Assembly (NCBI GenBank): GCA_009839585.1 | Contig: VXPI01000296.1 | Coordinates: 1 to 21,277 of the forward strand | DNA from: Gammaproteobacteria bacterium | GTDB lineage: Bacteria > Pseudomonadota > Gammaproteobacteria > Arenicellales > Poriferihabitantaceae | Reading direction: 5' to 3' | DNA length: 21,277 nt | Shown: piece by piece, positions 15,293 to 21,277 of the stretch | Layout of the letters: the number at the start of each line of letters is the position of its first letter | How positions within the stretch are numbered: position 1 is the stretch's first letter | Notes under the pieces: generated by a model | Told to the model about the DNA's origin: nothing | The model's input: only the letters and a program-made list of their open reading frames with translations | Database searches by the model: none | Translations under genes and position numbers: made by a program

Positions 15293-16032
15293 GTTCGATT
15301 ATCGAAATCCGTAATGTGTCCAAGGCTTATGGCGGGGTAGTGGCCAATAAGGATATATCCCTGGATGTCGAGCAGGGAGCCATCACTGGCCTGATCGGGC
15401 CCAATGGTTCCGGTAAAACCACGCTGTTTAACTCGATCGTTGGATATCACCCGATTGATTCCGGTTCAATTTGCTTTGAAGACAAGGAAATCTCACGCAT
15501 CCAGGTTCAGGATATTGCCAGACTGGGATTGATTCGAACATTCCAGCAAACGCGGATTTACAAAGCCATGAACTGCGTTGAAAACATGTTGATTTCGCTA
15601 CCGCACCGCAAGATGCGGTTTCTCGAGGCGTTCAGTCGCAACAGTGCAACTGATTTCGAGAATGCAGACCGGTTACTTGAGTTCGTGGGGCTTTACGAGA
15701 AACGCTTCCTGATGGCAGGTTCGCTCTCTTTTGGGCAGCAGAAGCTTCTGGAATTTGCAATGGCGCTCATGAACGAGCCCAAGACCCTGTTGCTTGATGA
15801 ACCGACTGCCGGCATCAATCCGACCTTGATCAATGGCCTTATTGATCGTTTATTGCGCGCTAACCGTGAGTTTGGAATTACCTTGTTCGTGATTGAGCAC
15901 AACATGCGGGTGATCATGAATCTAGCCCAGAAAATCTACTGCCTGGCTCATGGTGAATTACTGGCACAAGGTACCCCTGGAGACATTCAAAATGACCAGC
16001 GCGTGATTGATGCCTATCTCGGAGCGCATTGA
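15289..16032 (+). CDS. ABC ATPase (LivG-like)
   Basis: 247 aa, the normal LivG length. Walker A GPNGSGKTT at residues 37-45, Q-loop RTFQQTRIYKAMNCVENML, signature LSFGQQKLLEFAMAL, Walker B TLLLDEPTAGINP, and the H-loop in FVIEHNMRVIM. The signature has F where most LivG proteins have Y (LSYGQQR). Its ATG overlaps the LivM stop by four bases. It pairs with the LivF-like ATPase next door to power the importer from the cytoplasmic side. Confidence 0.94.
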   Translation: MSSIIEIRNVSKAYGGVVANKDISLDVEQGAITGLIGPNGSGKTTLFNSIVGYHPIDSGSICFEDKEISRIQVQDIARLGLIRTFQQTRIYKAMNCVENMLISLPHRKMRFLEAFSRNSATDFENADRLLEFVGLYEKRFLMAGSLSFGQQKLLEFAMALMNEPKTLLLDEPTAGINPTLINGLIDRLLRANREFGITLFVIEHNMRVIMNLAQKIYCLAHGELLAQGTPGDIQNDQRVIDAYLGAH

Positions 16033-16934
16033 CCGGATTTCCGATGAGTTCCCAAAAAGAAGACCAGACCCCTGAAACGGCCACCGACTCGGTTCGTGGC
16101 TATGGGGGCGGCGGTGTTGAGGCAGTCATCTCGGTTGACGAAGTTACCCGTAGAGTGGCCGAGATGGCCGAATCGGTCAGTCTCCCGGATCTCGACCAAT
16201 TGTGTGATGGCGATGCCTATGTGAGCATCGACAATCTGAATGCCGGCTATGGCAAGATGCAAATCCTGCACAATTTCAACTTGCGTGTGGGTCGCAAACA
16301 ATCGTTGTGCCTGATTGGCCCGAATGGTGCCGGCAAATCAACTATTCTGCATTCCATATTCGGGTTCACGAGAATATTTTCCGGGCAGATTACGATCGGA
16401 GATGACAGGAGGGACGTTACGGCCATGACTCCCAGTCAGAAACTGGCCCAGGCCGGTATTGCCTATATCCTGCAGGACAAGTCGATCTTTCCCGGAATGA
16501 CCGTGGAGGAGAACCTGTGGATGGGCGGGTATCTCAAGGATCAGCCCGCACAAGCCCGGAAAGCCGCGGAAAAAGTATTTGACAAGTATCCCCGGCTGGC
16601 AGCCAGGCGCAAACATCAGGCCAAGGTATTGAGTGGCGGAGAACGAAGACTGCTTGAGATTTCCAGGGCTTTGGTGATGAATCCGGACTTGTTGCTGGTT
16701 GACGAACCGTCAATCGGGCTGGAGCCCCGGTTTATTGATATGGTCTTCGAAATCCTGCATGATCTTCAGCATAATGAGGAGAAAACCATAATTATGGTTG
16801 AGCAGAATGCCAAGAAAGGTCTCGAGTTTGCGGATATTGGCTATGTGCTGGTCTCTGGCGAACTGGCAATTGCCGGATCCGGCAACGACCTGCTTTCCAA
16901 CCCCAAGGTCGGAGAACTGTTTCTGGGCGGCTGA
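16029..16934 (+). CDS. ABC ATPase (LivF-like) with N-terminal extension
   Basis: 301 aa from TTG 16029, whose codon overlaps the LivG stop and has GGAG at 16021-16024; ATG 16044 (296 aa) is the alternative. Walker A GPNGAGKST falls at residues 97-105, signature LSGGERRLLEISRAL, Walker B LLLVDEPSIGLEP, H-loop IIMVEQNA. The ABC domain begins near residue 63, so there are about 60 residues ahead of it; ordinary LivF proteins (about 235 aa) have almost none. This extension holds a glycine patch (GYGGGG) and a predicted helix (SVDEVTRRVAEMAES). It may be a docking or regulatory element; I cannot name it. A gap of 57 nt separates the gene from malate synthase. Confidence 0.9.
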   Translation: MTGFPMSSQKEDQTPETATDSVRGYGGGGVEAVISVDEVTRRVAEMAESVSLPDLDQLCDGDAYVSIDNLNAGYGKMQILHNFNLRVGRKQSLCLIGPNGAGKSTILHSIFGFTRIFSGQITIGDDRRDVTAMTPSQKLAQAGIAYILQDKSIFPGMTVEENLWMGGYLKDQPAQARKAAEKVFDKYPRLAARRKHQAKVLSGGERRLLEISRALVMNPDLLLVDEPSIGLEPRFIDMVFEILHDLQHNEEKTIIMVEQNAKKGLEFADIGYVLVSGELAIAGSGNDLLSNPKVGELFLGG

Positions 16935-16991
16935 GTCGGTAGCCCAATCAATGATCTAGATCCATAAACCACAAAAGCAGGGAATGTTGTC

Positions 16992-19208
16992 ATGAATCGA
17001 AATACCGGTGAAATGGAAGAGAGCACTGAAGGCCATTGCTCTTCCAGGCACGTCAATAAACATGGGCTGAAAATAGCATCTTCGCTGTATGACCTGTTGA
17101 ATACTGAAATTTTGCCAGGAACAGGGGTTGATCCCGGTGCATTCTGGTCCGGGCTTCACGATATCATTAACCTGTACCGCTCCAGAAATCGCGAACTACT
17201 CGAAAAACGAAACGATTATCAAAAGCAGCTGGATAGATGGCATCAAGCCAATCCGGGTCCTGTCGACTCTAACGAGTATCGAACATGGCTTGAACAAATT
17301 GGCTATCTGTGCAAGCCCGGCGGTCCATTCAAGGTGACAACCGAGAACGTTGATGACGAGGTTGCGAAGATTGCGGGCCCCCAGTTGGTTGTTCCTATCG
17401 ACAATGCGCGATATGCATTAAATGCTGCCAATGCACGCTGGAACAGTCTGTATGATGCCGTGTACAGTTCCGACATCGTTTCGGAGAAATATGGATGTGC
17501 ACGAGGCAGCCGCTACAACCCGGCGAGGGGTGCCAGGGTCATTTCCTATACAAAAGACTTCCTGGATCAGGCAGTACCGCTTGCCAATGCCAGTCATGCC
17601 AATGTTGTGAACTATCGGGTGCAAGGCGACAATCTAGTCGCTCAAATGGCCGATGGCAGCGAATCTGTACTCGGTATCAAGGAGTGTTTTGCCGGTTATT
17701 CCGGTTCAAAGGACTTGCCGTCCAGGATTCTTCTTTGCAATAACGATCTGCACATTGAACTCAAGTTCAATGATCAGCGCAAACTCGACAGAAACAGGTT
17801 GCTTGAGGTTCGTGACATTTTTGTTGAATCAGCGATCACCTCAATTATGGATTTTGAGGATTCGGTTGTTGCTGTTGATGCAGAAGACAAAGTCAACGCA
17901 TATCGAAACTGGCTTGGCTTGATGAACGGCAGTCTTGAGGCCGAAATTGACAAGGGCGGAGTGAGGTCCGTGCGCAAGCTCAACCCGGACAGGAACTATC
18001 TGAGACCGGATGGAACTCCTTTTACGTTAAAGGGCCGTGGACTGATGTTTGTGCGAAATGTGGGTGCCCACATTGACACGGATATCGTGACTTTGGATGG
18101 TGAGGGTATTCCGGAGGCTTTTGTTGATGCGATGGTGACGGTAGCAGCTGCAATGCATGACTTGAAGAGCGACAGTCCCCTGAACAGTCGCAAGGGCAGT
18201 ATTTATGTGGTCAAGCCTAAAATGCACGGTCCTGATGAAGTCAAGCTTGCCGTTGACATATTCTCCAGGGTTGAAGAGCATCTAGGGTTGCCGAAAAATA
18301 CCGTGAAGATCGGAATTATGGATGAAGAGCGTCGTACTACCATCAATCTATCGGAATGTATTCGAGCTGCCAGAGAGAGAGTAGTGTTCATCAATACCGG
18401 GTTTCTGGATCGAACTGGCGACGAAATCCACAGTGTCATGGAAGCCGGCCCCATGATTTCAAAAAACCAGATGAAAACCACTCCATGGCTGTTGTCCTAT
18501 GAAGACAGCAATGTTGAGGTTGGATTGAACGTCGGATTATCCGGTCGCGGTCAGATAGGAAAGGGCATGTGGGCGGCACCAGACTTCATGCAGGGCATGA
18601 TCCGGGAAAAAATTGCCCATCCCCGATCCGGCGCAAACACTGCGTGGGTGCCTTCACCGACAGCCGCGGCCCTGCATGCGTTGCACTATCACATAGTGGA
18701 TGTCGGGCAGCGTCAGGCTCAGCTTATGGGTCGAAGCTCAGCCAAGCTTGAGGATCTACTAACGCTGCCGGTGATGGCTGATGTTGATTTGGAGCCACTA
18801 CAGATTGACCGTGAAATCCAGAATAATGCACAGGGAATTCTTGGATACGTGGTTCGCTGGATCAATCAGGGAATCGGTTGCAGCAAGGTTCCTGATATCA
18901 ATGATGTAGCATTAATGGAGGATCGGGCAACTTTGCGTATATCCAGTCAGCACATCGCAAACTGGTTGCGTCATGGCGTTGTCAGCCGGGAACAGGTTGA
19001 AGAGATATTCAAAAGCATGGCGGCTGTGGTTGACCGGCAAAATGCAGCCGATCCGGCCTATATCCCGATGTCGCGGGATTTGGAGGGCAGCATTGCCTAC
19101 CAGACGTCGCTGGATCTGGTTTTCAGGGGATGTGAATTGCCGAACGGTTATACCGAATATGTGCTTCATCCGAGACGGCGAGAATTCAAGGCCGCACAAG
19201 CAGGCTAG
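16992..19208 (+). CDS. glcB: Malate synthase G
   Basis: 738 aa; the G isoform is usually about 720-730. It condenses glyoxylate with acetyl-CoA to give malate and CoA, in the cytoplasm. Conserved blocks are present in order: GRGLMFVRNVG (catalytic Arg-349), SIYVVKPKMHGPDEV, GIMDEERRT (metal ligand Glu-445), FINTGFLDRTGDEIH (metal ligand Asp-473), GRGQIGKGMWA, GANTAWVPSPTAAALHALHYH and MEDRATLRISSQHIANWL (catalytic Asp-644); the residue roles are from knowledge of the E. coli enzyme. The segment after FVRNVG reads AHIDTD rather than the common HLMTN. An AGGGA site lies 8-9 nt before ATG 16992. Its place at the end of the transporter operon, away from aceA or the glc genes, suggests that the imported compound is broken down to glyoxylate or acetyl-CoA. 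Confidence 0.95.
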   Translation: MNRNTGEMEESTEGHCSSRHVNKHGLKIASSLYDLLNTEILPGTGVDPGAFWSGLHDIINLYRSRNRELLEKRNDYQKQLDRWHQANPGPVDSNEYRTWLEQIGYLCKPGGPFKVTTENVDDEVAKIAGPQLVVPIDNARYALNAANARWNSLYDAVYSSDIVSEKYGCARGSRYNPARGARVISYTKDFLDQAVPLANASHANVVNYRVQGDNLVAQMADGSESVLGIKECFAGYSGSKDLPSRILLCNNDLHIELKFNDQRKLDRNRLLEVRDIFVESAITSIMDFEDSVVAVDAEDKVNAYRNWLGLMNGSLEAEIDKGGVRSVRKLNPDRNYLRPDGTPFTLKGRGLMFVRNVGAHIDTDIVTLDGEGIPEAFVDAMVTVAAAMHDLKSDSPLNSRKGSIYVVKPKMHGPDEVKLAVDIFSRVEEHLGLPKNTVKIGIMDEERRTTINLSECIRAARERVVFINTGFLDRTGDEIHSVMEAGPMISKNQMKTTPWLLSYEDSNVEVGLNVGLSGRGQIGKGMWAAPDFMQGMIREKIAHPRSGANTAWVPSPTAAALHALHYHIVDVGQRQAQLMGRSSAKLEDLLTLPVMADVDLEPLQIDREIQNNAQGILGYVVRWINQGIGCSKVPDINDVALMEDRATLRISSQHIANWLRHGVVSREQVEEIFKSMAAVVDRQNAADPAYIPMSRDLEGSIAYQTSLDLVFRGCELPNGYTEYVLHPRRREFKAAQAG

Positions 19209-19254
19209 TCGGCGAGCCACAATTTGAAGAGCCTGCCCGGGTCAGCGCAGCAAC

Positions 19255-19308
19255 TCCTTTGCGAAGACTTTGGACTGCGAAGGATTCTTCATTCATCATA
19301 CGAATCCT
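19255..19308 (+). terminator. Possible terminator region after malate synthase
   Basis: TCCTTTGCG (19255-19263) can pair with TGCGAAGGA (19276-19284), nine pairs including two G-U, followed by TTCTTC. An alternative fold pairs AGGATTC (19281-19287) with GAATCCT (19302-19308). The two share bases and exclude each other. The region lies between convergent genes, where a terminator is expected, but no clean T-run is present. Confidence 0.35.
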
Positions 19309-19471
19309 CACCCTCGCCTTCCTGGTCGTTTGTTAATTGACGAATAGTGATGGCGTTAGGGGATTCGAATGAATATGTAATAACGCCCATTATGATAAGC
19401 GCTACTTCTTGCTATTGGCAACATCCCCTGCTGTGAGTGGTCACAAAACTCCCTTATGGGGCAGGTCCACG
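19309..19471. other. Intergenic stretch between convergent malate synthase and AbiEii genes
   Basis: Nothing with a start, ribosome site and coding character was found on either strand. Short AT-rich stretches near 19330-19400 hold no clear promoter. Confidence 0.4.
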
Positions 19472-20341
19472 CTATCCTGCCTCAAGACCAAAGCGCTCCA
19501 TCATTTCGGCTGTTTTTGCCCATGGCTTTCCGGGAAGTTTGGCGATGAAATGTTCAAGTACCCCAGTAAAATCTGCCTGTATTTTATCTTTGCTGAGGCT
19601 TTCAGCTTGCTCGGCAGGTAAAAGCGGTCGGATATCGGAGAGAAAGCCCGGGTTATTGAGTTTGGCAAACATCCTGTTCTCCGCTTCGGCACGAGAGATG
19701 CTGATGTCCGCTTGAGACAGATAACTTTGAAAGCAAACAATCGTGCATACCGTATCAATCTGGTCGAATACGGTGAGCGCGTGTGCAAGATCAAACAAGT
19801 CGCGTCCCTTGTTTCGTTGAAGCAAGGCTCGGAGCTTTGTAGCCAGCATTTCTTCCGTTGAAAACGTCTGAATCATGGCATCACCACTGAACCAGGGATT
19901 TCTGACTCTGTACGCAATTTCTGTCGGGTCATTGAAGATGTGAGTTTCACGCGTATTGATTTCGATTTTCAAATTCAAGGTCATTGCTGATGATTGATCT
20001 TCTGCGCTAACCTGAAACCGTAACTTTGGTGCTATATGACTTTGACTGAATCTGGCACGTCCAAGCCATGGTTCCAGCACTTCACGCATACGGTCGATGA
20101 TTGGCCCTATAGGTGTATTATTAGTGCGAACAAGATCAATATCCTCGGAATAGCGTCGCGGTTTAGGGAAGTGAAGCTTGTTCAGGGCCGTTCCACTGCG
20201 AAAGCGCAATTCCTACCTGAGAATCGGGTTGTTGAAAGTTTCTACGATAGCACGACTGATTATCAGATCCTGTTCGACCTGTCGTTGTTCGGACCAAGGA
20301 GCAATCTTGCTCCATGCAATGATGTTCATCATGGGGATCAT
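19472..20341 (-). pseudogene. AbiEii/AbiGii-family nucleotidyltransferase toxin gene with an in-frame amber codon
   Basis: From ATG 20341-20339 the minus strand reads MIPMMNIIAWSKIAPW, then a typical AbiEii N-terminus (RQVEQDLIISRAIVETF), but codon 43 is TAG (20215-20213). The frame then continues unbroken for a further 247 codons: ELRFRSGTALNKLHF, YSEDIDLVR (the metal-binding D-x-D of nucleotidyltransferases), ATKLRALLQRNKGRDLFDLAHAL and DIRPLLPAEQAESL, to the stop at 19472. The family usually has a sense codon (Glu or Gln) at this place, so a point change is likely. The motif-I FRGGTAL has become FRSGTAL. TTG at 20209-20207, two codons past the stop, could restart translation but would lose the first 44 residues. 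The start overlaps the AbiEi stop (TAATG), so expression is coupled. Calls: AbiEii-type 0.9, inactive or reduced 0.65. Confidence 0.8.
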
Positions 20342-21165
20342 TAATCAGGCTCCGGTTTGCGCCGGACTATCACGTGCCAGCATTCATCTCTTTCTATCGG
20401 TTCCATAGTGAAGCCATTACCAGATGCCAATGCCGGTTCCAGCTCGATCCAAGGCAAGGCAGAATCTTTTGATACTTTATTAAAAAGGGGGCGTGTCAAA
20501 TTATGCTTGGCAAATCGGTCAAGCAAGTGCCCTAAACGTTGCACCGTAGATACTTCAAAAGCCGACGAGGTTTTGGCAAGCTTGCGTGGCTGAATCTGCT
20601 CGGATAGATCAGAAAGTACGGTAACAACGTTGTCAAGACCGCCTCCTGCATGTGGATAACGGACCAGATCAAGTGCCGTCAGCTCAACCGATGATACCTT
20701 CATGTATCCTGTATCCGTCTTATGCTCTACGACAGCGTTTACTAATGCCTTGATGTCTTTGCGATAGTAAAATGCGATTATCGAGCGTCCGATCCTGATT
20801 CTCGGCATTCGCTTGTTAGTGACGACCTGAAATTCCATGACTGCCTGATGCGATGCACCATATAGCTCAGCTGCTTTTAGAAGGCCGACGTAATACGGGT
20901 GGTCCTCGTGATGCATGAGACTGTCAATATACCAGAAAGGCGGCGGAGCTCCCCATCCCAGATACTGGGGCGGCACAATGACATAGAAGCCATGCCGGGG
21001 ACTGATTAGATGCTTGCGGCGCTGCTGACGCTCAGCGGCATCCAGAAACGCACGCCTACTGACTCCGAGTTCTTTCTGGGCATCCTCGCGCGAGAACACT
21101 ACCTGTCCCTCGGACAGCAGGTGCGTCATATAGGTAGATATTTGTGATCTTTGATTTAGCATCAT
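20341..21165 (-). CDS. AbiEi-family antitoxin / transcriptional regulator of type IV toxin-antitoxin system
   Basis: 274 aa, intact. An N-terminal winged-helix domain (VVFSREDAQKELGVSRRAFLDAAERQQRRKHLI followed by PRHGFYVIVPPQY) is joined to the C-terminal antitoxin domain (HPYYVGLLKAAELYGASHQ, IGRSIIAFYYRKDI, SSVELTALDLVRYPHAGGGLDNV). AbiEi proteins bind inverted repeats in their own promoter and neutralise AbiEii without direct contact (family knowledge). ATG 21165-21163 is followed by a second ATG; the promoter places the transcript start at or next to this codon, so the mRNA is probably leaderless. Its TAA shares a base with the ATG of the toxin gene. Since the toxin gene carries an amber codon, the antitoxin may now act only as a regulator. 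Confidence 0.9.
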   Translation of the reverse strand: MMLNQRSQISTYMTHLLSEGQVVFSREDAQKELGVSRRAFLDAAERQQRRKHLISPRHGFYVIVPPQYLGWGAPPPFWYIDSLMHHEDHPYYVGLLKAAELYGASHQAVMEFQVVTNKRMPRIRIGRSIIAFYYRKDIKALVNAVVEHKTDTGYMKVSSVELTALDLVRYPHAGGGLDNVVTVLSDLSEQIQPRKLAKTSSAFEVSTVQRLGHLLDRFAKHNLTRPLFNKVSKDSALPWIELEPALASGNGFTMEPIERDECWHVIVRRKPEPD

Positions 21166-21170
21166 GTTCT

Positions 21171-21199
21171 ATTATCCGCTTTAATCACGGATTTTTCAA
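21171..21199 (-). promoter_or_regulatory. Promoter of the AbiE locus, probably leaderless, with embedded inverted repeat
   Basis: On the minus strand TTGAAA (21199-21194) is separated by exactly 17 bases from GATAAT (21176-21171), a near-consensus sigma-70 promoter. The expected start, about 6-7 nt downstream, falls on the ATG at 21165. The spacer and -10 contain ATCCG...CGGAT (21174-21178 with 21188-21192), a likely operator for AbiEi. Confidence 0.7.
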
Positions 21200-21277
21200 C
21201 ATGATGAAATATCCCTAATCCAAAAATAGAAAACATGGAAATGCGTTCAACGCCCTGCATGACGTGGTTCCTGAAGG
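21200..21277. other. Right edge, no supported gene
   Basis: Short open stretches reach the right border on both strands, for example ATG at 21235 with 14 open codons on the plus strand, but none has a ribosome site or enough length to judge. On the minus strand the region before the AbiE promoter repeats GGATT-like blocks that may extend the AbiEi operator. Confidence 0.3.

Noticed and set aside
1..21277. CRISPR array, tRNA, rRNA or riboswitch
   Set aside because: I saw no regularly spaced repeats beyond the twin operators, no tRNA cloverleaf ends and no rRNA blocks. A covariance-model scan was not possible.
21200..21277. Start of a plus-strand gene at the right edge (ATG 21235)
   Set aside because: Only 14 open codons, no ribosome site, and another frame reads equally well; it cannot be judged.

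Overview
The window reads as a bacterial chromosome segment, most likely from the Pseudomonadota (proteobacteria), with a mid-range base composition. The grounds are the gene families present: a malate synthase G, ribose-type and branched-chain-amino-acid-type ABC importers, an AbiE locus and Mu-type phage debris. I cannot fix the class or genus from sequence alone. Start codons are not uniform: TTG is forced or favoured for the LacI regulator and for one thioesterase.

Layout. (1) Bases 1-1150, minus strand, visibly GC-richer: remnants of mobile DNA. There is a possible transposase N-terminus running off the left edge, a 46-codon membrane peptide coupled by ATGA to an unknown 102-codon gene, and a frameshifted remnant resembling the nuclease-like C-terminal domain of phage head proteins. 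(2) Bases 1190-1380: an AT-rich regulatory region with two near-identical operator-like palindromes exactly 40 bp apart, bracketing a -10 box. (3) Bases 1381-11851, plus strand: a LacI-family regulator, a ThDP enzyme of the acetolactate synthase type, a ribose-type ABC importer (binding protein, terminator, dual ATPase, two permeases), a HisD/HpsN-type alcohol dehydrogenase and two hotdog thioesterases. (4) Bases 12014-19208, plus strand: a complete LivK-H-M-G-F-type ABC importer followed by malate synthase G. (5) Bases 19472-21199, minus strand: an AbiE toxin-antitoxin locus, convergent with the catabolic genes. Its antitoxin is intact, but its toxin gene carries an in-frame amber codon at position 43.

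How it fits together (inference). The centre looks like a catabolic island for one or two small polar compounds. A LacI regulator would control uptake through the ribose-type importer. The HisD-like enzyme would oxidise a primary alcohol to an acid with NAD+, as HpsN does for 2,3-dihydroxypropane-1-sulfonate. The ThDP enzyme would cleave or condense a 2-oxo acid or aldehyde. The two thioesterases would release CoA-bound products. Malate synthase G would use glyoxylate plus acetyl-CoA. No kinase, aldolase, isomerase or sulfonate lyase is present, so the classical sugar route is unsupported and the true substrate is open. Mobile-element debris on the left and a decaying AbiE locus on the right suggest an island with accessory edges.
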